Assembly (NCBI GenBank): GCA_900545455.1
Contig: UQZF01000010.1
Coordinates: 1 to 32,200 of the forward strand
DNA length: 32,200 nucleotides
Source of the DNA: an uncultured Eubacteriales bacterium
GTDB taxonomy: Bacteria; Bacillota; Clostridia; Lachnospirales; Lachnospiraceae
Direction of reading: 5' to 3'
Position 1 is the first letter of the stretch. Each line of letters opens with the position of its first letter. The notes below the pieces were generated by a model that saw nothing but the letters and a program-made list of their open reading frames with translations, searched no databases and was not told the DNA's origin. A program made the translations under genes and the position numbers. Below, one piece after another: positions 15,319-23,245 of this stretch.

Positions 15319-16515
15319 TCACTTCATGTTATTATCAACAAATTCCTTTATTCTGCATATGCCACGGCGTATGTTATCCTCTCCGGTGGCAAAAGATATT
15401 CTTATGTAATCTCCATATTCAGCACCAAAGGCAATCGCAGGGACACAGGATACATATTTTTCATTAAGAAGACGATTGGCAAATTCTTCACCCGTCATTC
15501 CTGTTCTGCTGATATTGATAAGTACATAAAATGCACCTGATGGCTTAACAAAACTGATTCCATCAATTTTCGAAAGCTCCTCAACCACAATATTGCGTCT
15601 TCTTTCGAACTCCTTGACCATCCTGTCCACATCAGCCATAACTTCCGCAGAGTTCATTGTCCTTGCCAAAGCCGCCTGTATGAAGGTCACTCCCGTAGTT
15701 GTAGAATATTGGTGTACCCTTAAAATGTTATTCATGAACCTCTCATCCATCGCAAGATAGCCTACTCTCCACCCGGTCATCGCATATGTTTTGGAAAATC
15801 CGTTCATCATCACAGTCCGCTCACGCATTCCCGGATATTCTGCGATAGAATGAAATTTTAATCCGTCATAGATTAACTGAGAATATATTTCATCTGAGAA
15901 AACAGCCAGATTATACTTTACACATATCTCTGCAATAGCATTCATTGAAGCATCATTGAGAACTCCTCCGGTAGGATTGCACGGATTATTCATAATCAGG
16001 AAACGTGTTTTTGTGGTTACCTTCGACTCAAGCTCATCTTTATCTATCTGAAAGTTATCCTTCTGCTTAAGCGGAAGATACACAGGTACACCACCGCACA
16101 TCAGAATAGTCTGTTCATAACTGACAAACGACGGAGTAATAAGAATTACTTCGTCACCCTCATTTATCATCCCGAATAAAGCATTGTTAATTGCCTCTGC
16201 ACCTGAAGAAGTCATGAGTATTTCTTTCTCGGGATTATATAATATCCCCGTGTCGGACAGAATTTTTTTCGATACTTCTTCTCTGATATCAAGCCGTCCG
16301 CGGTTTGATGTGTAATGTGTAAGATTCTCATTAAGACAGTCCGCCGTGGCATCCTTTATTGCCTGCGGGGTGTTAAAGTCGGGTTCACCCACCGTAAATG
16401 CAACAACATCTTTTCCTTCGCTTTTGAGCTTTGCCGCAGCATCCATCATTTTTCTTATGGTAGACATTTTAACATTTCTTAATCTGAGCGGCTCCTCATA
16501 TATATCATTTGCCAT
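15319..16515 (-). CDS. PLP-dependent class I/II aminotransferase
   Basis: A 398-residue fold-type I aminotransferase close to aspartate/aromatic aminotransferases. Visible are the N-terminal VGEPDFNTP (43-50), the NNPCNPTGG cofactor segment with N180, D208 in FSDEIYS, the Schiff-base lysine K242 in GFSKTYAMTGWRVGY, and a C-terminal Arg in DYIRISFATG for the substrate carboxylate. It would interconvert an amino acid and its 2-keto acid; paired with the adjacent D-2-hydroxyacid dehydrogenase it could convert amino acids to 2-hydroxy acids. Fold-type I enzymes usually act on L-amino acids, so this step may regenerate glutamate or act on a racemised product. The start is ATG 16515, with GGAGG five bases upstream. 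Confidence 0.9.
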   Translation of the reverse strand: MANDIYEEPLRLRNVKMSTIRKMMDAAAKLKSEGKDVVAFTVGEPDFNTPQAIKDATADCLNENLTHYTSNRGRLDIREEVSKKILSDTGILYNPEKEILMTSSGAEAINNALFGMINEGDEVILITPSFVSYEQTILMCGGVPVYLPLKQKDNFQIDKDELESKVTTKTRFLIMNNPCNPTGGVLNDASMNAIAEICVKYNLAVFSDEIYSQLIYDGLKFHSIAEYPGMRERTVMMNGFSKTYAMTGWRVGYLAMDERFMNNILRVHQYSTTTGVTFIQAALARTMNSAEVMADVDRMVKEFERRRNIVVEELSKIDGISFVKPSGAFYVLINISRTGMTGEEFANRLLNEKYVSCVPAIAFGAEYGDYIRISFATGEDNIRRGICRIKEFVDNNMK

Positions 16516-16552
16516 ACTAACCTCCATTCTGCGCCGGATGACGGCACCTCCT

Positions 16553-17551
16553 CTACCTCAAGCCGGCAGTATTATTAGCACATTTTCCCTTCGTTTCAAA
16601 ATCATGCAGGTTTTCAAACACCGTTGATATGATATCCTGCAATGCTTCCACTGTGTAAAATGCCGTATGAGATGTCAATATTACTCTGTCATTCGTGATA
16701 AGTCTCTCTACCAGTTCGTCCGGGACTCTGCCCTTATCAAAAATTCTGCCCTTATATACTTCTTCATTTTCACACACATCGAGCACAGCCGATTCTATTT
16801 TCCCGGTATCTATACCGTCAAGCAATGCCTTAGTATCAACCAGCCCGCCTCTTGCAGCATTGACAATGCATACTCCGTTTTTCATCATTGCTATTGCTTT
16901 CTCATCTATAAGATGATAGTTGTCCTGTGTTAAAGGACAGTGAAGCGATATACAGTCACTCTCTTTTAATAGTGTCTCAAGACTTGTATATTCAGCCTCC
17001 TTCTCAATCTGTTCATTCTTATTGCGGTCATATACCAATATTCGGCATCCGAACACTGCCAGCTTGTGAATTACCTGTGTTCCGATTCTTCCCGCACCGA
17101 TAATTCCTATTGTTCTTGTATTCATCTCATGTCCACATACTCCAGTAATTCTAAAATCACGCTGCTGTGATATTCTCGCCATCTGGATACTGCGCTTACG
17201 AATCACTTCAAGTATTGACATTACGGCATACTCGGCTACCGAATGAGGCGAATATGCAGGAACATTGGCACTGAGCAACCCATAGCTGTCTATTGATTTC
17301 TGTGCCAAATGATCTCGCCCTGCTGCTCTTGTAAGAAGATACTTTACGCCGTTTTCAGACAGTTTTTTTGCCACATTATCCGTAATTTTATTCTGCACTC
17401 CCAATACGAGAGCATCATATCCTCTCGTTATATCCGTGTCTTCTTCAGAAATAATCTTTTCGGTATATTCCACCTGATATCCGTATTTATTGGCTTTTTC
17501 AAATAACGGTGTCTCATCTGCCCTGTGTCCCAGAACCAAGATCTTCATCAT
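16553..17551 (-). CDS. NAD-dependent D-2-hydroxyacid dehydrogenase (D-lactate dehydrogenase-like)
   Basis: A 332-residue enzyme of the D-isomer-specific 2-hydroxyacid dehydrogenase family. The Rossmann motif is GIIGAGRIG (G152, G154, G157), with D175 (VYDRN) specifying NAD over NADP. The catalytic triad is R234 (VNAARGG), E263 (DVCENEE) and H295 (LTSHTAF), positions that match D-lactate dehydrogenases such as those of lactobacilli. The C-terminal FDKGRVPDELVERLITNDRV pattern also favours the D-LDH branch over D-3-phosphoglycerate dehydrogenase. It would reduce 2-keto acids from the PLP enzymes to D-2-hydroxy acids with NADH. The ATG shares its A with the preceding gene's TAA stop (TAATG), so translation is coupled to the upstream PLP enzyme. 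Confidence 0.9.
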   Translation of the reverse strand: MMKILVLGHRADETPLFEKANKYGYQVEYTEKIISEEDTDITRGYDALVLGVQNKITDNVAKKLSENGVKYLLTRAAGRDHLAQKSIDSYGLLSANVPAYSPHSVAEYAVMSILEVIRKRSIQMARISQQRDFRITGVCGHEMNTRTIGIIGAGRIGTQVIHKLAVFGCRILVYDRNKNEQIEKEAEYTSLETLLKESDCISLHCPLTQDNYHLIDEKAIAMMKNGVCIVNAARGGLVDTKALLDGIDTGKIESAVLDVCENEEVYKGRIFDKGRVPDELVERLITNDRVILTSHTAFYTVEALQDIISTVFENLHDFETKGKCANNTAGLR

Positions 17552-18603
17552 TATCTTTCTCCTTCCTTCATACGTCGTATCCTCTCAGCTGTACCCGATA
17601 AAAATATAAGCGGTATGCCGCCTGTATGAAATAAAAGCACGGTATCGTCATCCTTAAAATAACCCTTCCTCACTAAATCAATGTAAGCCGACATCGTCTT
17701 ACCTGTGTAAGTAGGATCGACAATTATACCCTCCGTTCTGGCAAAAAGTTTTATCGCCTCCATGCCTTTATCCGTAGGTATTCCATAACCTTCTCCCAGG
17801 TAATCTCCCAAAATAGTAATCTCGTCCCTTTCGAGAGTCTCATCATATTCCAAATAAGAAGCATCCTTTTTAAACTCCTCCATGAGCATATCTTTTCCTT
17901 CCTCAACACTTCTTGAAAGAGCTACACCTATGACCTTGGCATTCAAGCCGCTTACCTTATTACCCAATGTAATTCCTGTCATTGTGCTTGATGTGGCACA
18001 TGGTGAAATTATGTAATCAAGCTTATCAACTCCCATAGCCTCAAGCTGCGGCTTCACCTCTTCACACATGCAGCGTGTATAGCTTGCAGTAGAGCATGTC
18101 GAACGTCCGCCGCGCGGTATAACATATGGCTTCTTTCCCTCACTGATTAATCTCTTTACAAGCTCATCAATTTTCGCATCACCTGCACGCAGTCTTTCTT
18201 TAGCCATTTTTTCTGCCGGCACATTGTGGTCAACATCGCAGAATACTTCCTTAGCTCCAAATAGGTACTGGAGAATCTGATTACCCTCAAATGTATCAAC
18301 AGGATCGGAGGTAATTACAAGGTAGCACTCCAATCCCATTTTGGCACATGCCGCAGCGGTCAGTCTTCCATGGTTTGTCTGTCCATCACCGGATGTTATA
18401 ATTACATCACAGCCCTGTGCCATGGCATCACCTATAAGATATTCCAGCTTTCTTAACTTATTTCCGCCAAGTCCAAGTCCATTAAGGTCATCCCTCTTCA
18501 TAAAAACTCTCGGTCCGCCGATTACTTTTCTAAGATTCTTTAACTCCTCAAGCGGTGTAGGTAATACAGCAAGCTTCACTCTGTTCATTTTCTCGTATCC
18601 CAT
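17551..18603 (-). CDS. D-cysteine desulfhydrase/ACC deaminase-like PLP enzyme
   Basis: A 350-residue fold-type II PLP enzyme of the ACC-deaminase/D-cysteine desulfhydrase family. The PLP lysine is K49 in GLGLGGNKLRKLEYL. The stretch TSGDGQTNHGRLTAAACAKMG (shown in part; ~74-92) corresponds to the substrate-binding region, and IPRGGRSTCSTASY (~165-178) plus a late LFHTGGIP loop bind the cofactor phosphate and ring. Members act on D-cysteine, beta-chloro-D-alanine, D-serine or ACC, giving pyruvate or another keto acid and ammonia. This D-specificity is the best evidence for the pathway's substrate class. The start is ATG 18603, nine bases after AGGAGG; the gene begins 1 bp after the serine hydrolase stop. 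Confidence 0.86.
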   Translation of the reverse strand: MGYEKMNRVKLAVLPTPLEELKNLRKVIGGPRVFMKRDDLNGLGLGGNKLRKLEYLIGDAMAQGCDVIITSGDGQTNHGRLTAAACAKMGLECYLVITSDPVDTFEGNQILQYLFGAKEVFCDVDHNVPAEKMAKERLRAGDAKIDELVKRLISEGKKPYVIPRGGRSTCSTASYTRCMCEEVKPQLEAMGVDKLDYIISPCATSSTMTGITLGNKVSGLNAKVIGVALSRSVEEGKDMLMEEFKKDASYLEYDETLERDEITILGDYLGEGYGIPTDKGMEAIKLFARTEGIIVDPTYTGKTMSAYIDLVRKGYFKDDDTVLLFHTGGIPLIFLSGTAERIRRMKEGER

Positions 18604-18604
18604 A

Positions 18605-19399
18605 TCATTTCTCCTCCTTACAATATTGCTCATAAACCATTTTTCCGATATTACCCAACAACATGTAGCCCTTCGCGTCTACTCCTTCTTCTAAAGCTTC
18701 ACTTTCCGTAAATGCAGCAAAAATAATGGTTTTCCCATTCTCAGGAAAAAGAAATCCTGCATCATTTCGCGCCTTTTCAAACATTCCTGTCTTATGTGCC
18801 GCCCTGACGGATGCTATCTCACGCACAAATGCATTCTTCATCTGCTGTCTGCCGCATATATCTAAAAAAATTTTGGTTCCATTGTCCGATAATATTTCAT
18901 TATGGTATATTTTTCTAAGAAAATCCGCTGTTTCCGCAGGAGTGGTTTCACCAAGCGGAACCTTTGATGTAACCGTTGGCTCTGCGCTCACTTTTCTGTT
19001 CATTTTTGTTCTTGTGAGACCTGTTTTCATTAGAAAAGTATTCACATTTTCGACACCGCCAAGATAATCAACCAATAGGTTAGTAGCCACATTATCACTA
19101 ATAATTATCATTAAAACAGCCATATCATATACACTCAGAAAAAAATCCGTCTTCATTTCCTTCAATATTCCGGTTCCTCCGACATTCTCACGATTTTCCA
19201 CATGCAGAATATCGTTAAGGTTCTTTTTTCCTGCATCGCATTCCGCAAGCAGCGCTGCCAAAAGAAATATCTTTATTACACTTGCAGTGCCAAACACCTC
19301 ATTGGGGTTATATTCTTCCAACCGTTTCCCCGATATATCAGTTACCACAAGTCCGACTTTACCTTGAAAATCTTCAATATACTCCGCAATCGTCTGCAT
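18605..19399 (-). CDS. Cytoplasmic class-A-beta-lactamase-like serine hydrolase
   Basis: A 264-residue protein with the three penicillin-recognising-enzyme motifs in class A order and spacing: S40-V-I-K43, S101-D-N103 and K203-T-G205. A Glu-Pro (E140-P141) sits about where the omega-loop E166 lies, but the usual ExxLN is not kept (EPTVT), so true beta-lactamase activity is doubtful. There is no signal peptide, so it should be cytoplasmic, unlike real beta-lactamases and DD-peptidases. Between a peptide importer and D-amino-acid enzymes, a peptidase or amidase role on imported D-peptides is the best guess. The start is ATG 19399, with GGAAGGG seven bases upstream; it lies 13 bp after the DppF-like gene. 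Confidence 0.82.
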   Translation of the reverse strand: MQTIAEYIEDFQGKVGLVVTDISGKRLEEYNPNEVFGTASVIKIFLLAALLAECDAGKKNLNDILHVENRENVGGTGILKEMKTDFFLSVYDMAVLMIIISDNVATNLLVDYLGGVENVNTFLMKTGLTRTKMNRKVSAEPTVTSKVPLGETTPAETADFLRKIYHNEILSDNGTKIFLDICGRQQMKNAFVREIASVRAAHKTGMFEKARNDAGFLFPENGKTIIFAAFTESEALEEGVDAKGYMLLGNIGKMVYEQYCKEEK

Positions 19400-19412
19400 T
19401 TTAATCCCTTCC

Positions 19413-20381
19413 TCAATCATATAGGTGACATGCAACCTTATGTTCTCCCATAACAGCCTTTAACACCGGTCTCTCCTCCTTGCACTTTTTCATGCAGTAC
19501 GGACATCTTGTACAGAATACGCAGCCCTTAGGTGCATTAAGCGGCGACGGAATCTCTCCCTGCAATACAATATGTCCCTTTCTCGTATGCGGGTTGGAAT
19601 CAGGAACTGCTGACAACAGTGCCTTGGTATACGGGTGCTGAGGCATGGCAAAAAGTTCATCAGTTGAGCTTTCCTCCATCATATTTCCGAGATACATGAC
19701 TCCTATTCTTGTGGATATGTATTTTACAACACTCATATCATGTGCAATAAACACGTAAGATATATTTCTCTGTTCCTGTAAATCAAGCAGTAAATTAATA
19801 ATCTGTGACTGCACCGATACATCCAGTGCCGATACAGGTTCATCGCATACCACAATATCCGGATTTAATATCAACGCCCTCGCAAGACCTATTCGCTGTC
19901 TCTGACCTCCGGAAAATTCATGCGGAAATCTGTAAAAATGTTCAGGAAGCAGACCAACCTGTCCAAGGATATCCATTGCCCTTTCCATCTGTTCATTCTT
20001 GTTTCCTATGTTGTGAATCTGAAGTGATTCCATAAGTGTTTTTCCGATTCTTCTTTTAGGATCAAGCGACATATATGGATCCTGAAAAACCATCTGCACT
20101 TTTCGCCTATACTCATGCAGTTCTTTTCCCTTCATCTTAAGGAAATCCTTATTATCAATGAATATAGAACCTGCTGTCGGTTCAACAAGTCTCAACAGGC
20201 TTCTTCCAAGCGTACTTTTTCCACAGCCTGTCTCCCCGACAAGACCGTATGTTTCGCCCTTTTTAAGTGAAAGAGAGATGTCATCAACCGCCTTAACCTC
20301 ATTTATTGTCTTACCCAATACGTCTTTGATGGCAAAATATTTTTTTATGTGCTCTGCTCTGACAATTACTTCATTCTCCAT
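19413..20381 (-). CDS. Oligo/dipeptide ABC transporter ATPase, OppF/DppF type
   Basis: A 322-residue ATPase with Walker A GETGCGKST (~50), Q-loop MVFQDPYMSLDP, signature EFSGGQRQR, Walker B IVVCDEPVSALDVS and a switch histidine in FIAHDMS. The C-terminal oligopeptide-type extension contains the Fe-S-like cysteine cluster CVFCTRCPYCMKKC (~288-301) typical of OppF/DppF. It pairs with the next upstream ATPase to energise uptake through the two permeases. An in-frame GTG (20390) directly follows the upstream stop, but AGG eight bases before ATG 20381 makes the latter more likely. Confidence 0.92.
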   Translation of the reverse strand: MENEVIVRAEHIKKYFAIKDVLGKTINEVKAVDDISLSLKKGETYGLVGETGCGKSTLGRSLLRLVEPTAGSIFIDNKDFLKMKGKELHEYRRKVQMVFQDPYMSLDPKRRIGKTLMESLQIHNIGNKNEQMERAMDILGQVGLLPEHFYRFPHEFSGGQRQRIGLARALILNPDIVVCDEPVSALDVSVQSQIINLLLDLQEQRNISYVFIAHDMSVVKYISTRIGVMYLGNMMEESSTDELFAMPQHPYTKALLSAVPDSNPHTRKGHIVLQGEIPSPLNAPKGCVFCTRCPYCMKKCKEERPVLKAVMGEHKVACHLYD

Positions 20382-20390
20382 AACAATCAC

Positions 20391-21368
20391 CTATCCCTTT
20401 TCGTATTTCCAGCACCTTACTCTCTGCGTATCAGACACCTCAATAAGCTCAGGCATGCTGTTGCGGCATTTTTCCGTTGCATATGGACACCTGGGTGCAA
20501 ATCTGCACCCTTTTGGTATTTGCGAAAGCAATGGCACCACTCCGTCTATCTGATACAACCTCCGTGGGCGTTCCCCTTCAATCTGCGGAATTGAAGCAAT
20601 AAGTCCGTTGGTATAAGGATGCATCGGATTATCAAACAGACTGTTCACATCCGCTTCCTCAACAACCTGCCCAAGATACATAACAACAACTCTTGTACAG
20701 GTCTGCGCAACAACCGACAGGTCATGTGTAATTAATATCACTCCCATATTGAGCTTGTTATTGAGCTCCACAATAAGATCCATAATCTGCGCCTGAATAG
20801 TGACATCAAGAGCAGTGGTGGGCTCATCCGCAATAAGAAGCTTCGGCTCACAAGCAAGTGCAATCGCTATCATACTTCTCTGCCTCATTCCTCCGGAGAA
20901 TTCAAATGAATACTGATCAACTCTTTTCTCCGGAGAATTAATTCCTACCAGCCTCAATAATTCTATTGCTCTTTCATGTCTTTCTTTTTTATTCAGTTTT
21001 GTATGTATTTTTAATGACTCTTCTATCTGTGCTCCGACTGTAAACACCGGATTTAATGCACTAAGTGCATCCTGAAACACCATTGCGACATCATTGCCTC
21101 TAATCTGTCTCATCTCTTTTAGCGGAAGCGACAGCAGATTCCTGCCGTTAAGTATTATCTCTCCGCTGTACGAGGCAAGCCTCTTCTCATCATACAGACG
21201 CATGATTGACTGGCAGGTAACTGATTTTCCGCAGCCTGACTCACCGACAATCGCCATTATTTCTCCCTGCTCAACATGGAAGCTGACACCGTCAACCGCC
21301 TTCATCCTGCCTCGCTCCGTCTTGAAAGAGGTTGTAAGATTTTTTACCTCCAAAAGATTTTTATCCAT
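20391..21368 (-). CDS. Oligo/dipeptide ABC transporter ATPase, OppD/DppD type
   Basis: A 325-residue ATPase: Walker A GESGCGKSVT (~41; the SVTCQSIMRL form is characteristic of OppD/DppD), Q-loop MVFQDALSALNPVFTVG, signature EFSGGMRQR, Walker B LLIADEPTTALDVT and switch His in LITHDLS. The C-terminal extension has the motif CRFAPRCPYATEKC (~291-304). It forms the heterodimeric ATPase with the OppF/DppF-type partner, whose gene starts within 10 bp of its stop. GGAGGT six bases before the ATG gives a strong start. Confidence 0.93.
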   Translation of the reverse strand: MDKNLLEVKNLTTSFKTERGRMKAVDGVSFHVEQGEIMAIVGESGCGKSVTCQSIMRLYDEKRLASYSGEIILNGRNLLSLPLKEMRQIRGNDVAMVFQDALSALNPVFTVGAQIEESLKIHTKLNKKERHERAIELLRLVGINSPEKRVDQYSFEFSGGMRQRSMIAIALACEPKLLIADEPTTALDVTIQAQIMDLIVELNNKLNMGVILITHDLSVVAQTCTRVVVMYLGQVVEEADVNSLFDNPMHPYTNGLIASIPQIEGERPRRLYQIDGVVPLLSQIPKGCRFAPRCPYATEKCRNSMPELIEVSDTQRVRCWKYEKG

Positions 21369-21380
21369 ATCCGCACCTCC

Positions 21381-22256
21381 TTACTTAGTGTGAGGATCCA
21401 ATGCATCTCTCAATCCGTCACCAACCATATTCAATCCGAGAACCAAAACTGCCGTTATTCCACCCGGAAACACTATCATCCACCATGCCTTATTTATAAC
21501 AGTCTTTCCTTCATTAATAATGTTTCCCAATGAAGGTGTCGGTGTAGGAACACCTACACCGAGAAAGCTAAGTGCAGCCTCTGTGATAATAGCTTTAGCA
21601 AATATAAATGATGCCTGTACAATAATAGGACTTAATATGTTCGGTGCAATGTGGCACCATATTATTCTGGTATTGCCTGCACCAAGTGCTCGCATCGACT
21701 CTATGTATGTCTGTTCTTTTACCGAAAGTGCCGCAGACCTTGTTATTCGTGCAATAGATGGCGTATATACTATTGCCATGCTAATAATAACATTTATTTC
21801 CGAAGCTCCGAATACCGCTACAAGTGCAATCGCAAGAAGCATCGCCGGAATTGAATTCAACGCATCGCATATTCTCATAAGCACATTATCGAGTACTTTG
21901 TAATAGCATGCATATAAACCGATAATCATGCCGAACAGGGTAGACAATGCAGTTACTGCTGCTCCAATCCTTATAGATACCTGTGCGCCATAGGCTATTC
22001 TGCTGAGCAGATCTCTTCCGTATGTGTCCGTACCAAAAATATGACCTTCCGACCCCGGATGCGCAAGTCGATTGGAAATATTCATCTCATAAGCTCCGCC
22101 CTTATATACAAGCGGTGCACATAATGCAAGCAGAAATACCGCCATGACCATTATGATACCGGCAATCGCAAGCTTATTCCGCAGAATTCTTGCCCTGCTG
22201 ACCTTTCGCTGTTCACGGACAAGTCTCTTTTTTGTTTCTAACATTTTTTCATCCAT
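21381..22256 (-). CDS. Peptide ABC transporter permease, OppC/DppC type
   Basis: A 291-residue permease with an N-terminal cytoplasmic stretch, a first helix (KLAIAGIIMVMAVFLLALCA), a GTDTYGRDLLSRIAYG loop typical of DppC/OppC, further helices and the EAA loop (ESMRALGAGNTRIIWCHIAPN) that docks on the ATPases. The ending WWMIVFPGGITAVLVLGLNMVGDGLRDALDP fits the family (shown in part). Length is normal. The start is ATG 22256, with AGGAGGTG six bases upstream; a GTG nine bases earlier lies in the ribosome site. It follows the DppB-type gene by 12 bp. Confidence 0.92.
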   Translation of the reverse strand: MDEKMLETKKRLVREQRKVSRARILRNKLAIAGIIMVMAVFLLALCAPLVYKGGAYEMNISNRLAHPGSEGHIFGTDTYGRDLLSRIAYGAQVSIRIGAAVTALSTLFGMIIGLYACYYKVLDNVLMRICDALNSIPAMLLAIALVAVFGASEINVIISMAIVYTPSIARITRSAALSVKEQTYIESMRALGAGNTRIIWCHIAPNILSPIIVQASFIFAKAIITEAALSFLGVGVPTPTPSLGNIINEGKTVINKAWWMIVFPGGITAVLVLGLNMVGDGLRDALDPHTK

Positions 22257-22268
22257 TCGTAACACCTC

Positions 22269-23180
22269 CTAATTCTTTCCAACGCGTACTCTTGGATCAA
22301 AAACTCCGTAAAGAATATCAATTATAAGACAAACCAATATGTTAATTAATGTAGTGAACAGAACAATAATCTGTATTACTTCATAATCTCTTCGATTCAC
22401 CGAATTAACTACAAGCTGGCCAATGCCCGGGATATTAAATACCGATTCCACAACAGCCGCACCGGATAGCAGGCCGATCATTGCCTGTCCAATGGCGGTG
22501 AGAATAGGAAGCATCGCATTTCTCAGAGAATGCTTACATATAATGAAAAACTCTTTTACTCCCTTCGCTCTTGCCATCTTTACATAATCACTATCAAGTA
22601 CATCCAATACCGAAGACCTTGTCATTCTTATAAGCAGTCCCGCATCCATTAAGCCGAGCGCGATTGAAGGAAGCAGCATATATTTAAAATTTGCAGCAAA
22701 ACCATATTCTCCAATCGGCTTATATCCTCCGACAGGCAGGATTCTAAGCTTTACAGCAAAAATCATCACTAAGAACAACCCCAGCAGGAAACTTGGAATC
22801 GAAATTCCAATCATTGAAAATGTTGAAATCGTCTGATCTGCTATACTGCCTCTTTTCTTTGCAGCAATAATTCCAAGCGGAAGTGCAATTAATACTGCAA
22901 AAATAAGCGAATAAAATGTCAGTAAAAGTGTCGGTCCCAAATGTTCAAAAATAATATTTGACATAGGTTCATTTATAAATACGGACTGACCAAGATTACC
23001 TGTGAACAATCCTCCCAGCCATCTCACATATTGAACCGGTAAAGCATCATTAAGCCCCATCTGCTCTCTCAAGGCCTGAACCTCTTCCTCTGTTGCAAGC
23101 TCACCAAGCATAGTTCTGGCAGGGTCGCCCGGAATCATATGTATCAGCATCAATATTCTTTTAATAATATACTTATACAT
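22269..23180 (-). CDS. Peptide ABC transporter permease, OppB/DppB type, first membrane helix largely missing
   Basis: A 303-residue DppB-type permease. The later part is complete: LGPTLLLTFYSLIFAVLIAL, the EAA loop (KMARAKGVKEFFIICKHSLRN), and the C-terminal YGVFDPRVRVG. The N-terminus, however, reads MYKYIIKRILMLIHMIPGDP. Normal homologues have about 15-18 more hydrophobic residues between the ...KRxLxLI segment and the HxxPGDP motif, which together form helix 1. Here only about 8 hydrophobic residues remain, too few to span the membrane, and the frame is kept. This looks like an in-frame deletion and could impair the transporter. The ATG at 23180 (8 nt from GGGG) is preferred to 23186. Confidence 0.88.
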   Translation of the reverse strand: MYKYIIKRILMLIHMIPGDPARTMLGELATEEEVQALREQMGLNDALPVQYVRWLGGLFTGNLGQSVFINEPMSNIIFEHLGPTLLLTFYSLIFAVLIALPLGIIAAKKRGSIADQTISTFSMIGISIPSFLLGLFLVMIFAVKLRILPVGGYKPIGEYGFAANFKYMLLPSIALGLMDAGLLIRMTRSSVLDVLDSDYVKMARAKGVKEFFIICKHSLRNAMLPILTAIGQAMIGLLSGAAVVESVFNIPGIGQLVVNSVNRRDYEVIQIIVLFTTLINILVCLIIDILYGVFDPRVRVGKN

Positions 23181-23200
23181 ACGCATTTCCCCTTCTAAAA

Positions 23201-23233
23201 AAGGTGAAGAGTATTACTGATACTCTCCACCTT
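23201..23233 (-). terminator. Intra-operon hairpin between binding-protein and permease genes (partial terminator)
   Basis: On the minus strand, AAGGTGGAGAGTAT pairs with ATACTCTTCACCTT around a 5-nt loop: 14 pairs with one G-U wobble, followed by a T6 run. The plus-strand RNA would have an A-C mismatch at the same place, so it is built for minus-strand transcripts. It lies 12 bp after the binding-protein stop and just before the permease gene. Partial termination here, or 3'-end protection, would give excess binding protein over permeases, a common arrangement in ABC importers. Confidence 0.85.
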
Positions 23234-23245
23234 GAGATAAACTTT

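Noticed and set aside
18605..19399. Antibiotic-resistance beta-lactamase
   Set aside because: No signal peptide, omega-loop motif altered, and operon context is peptide/D-amino-acid catabolism.
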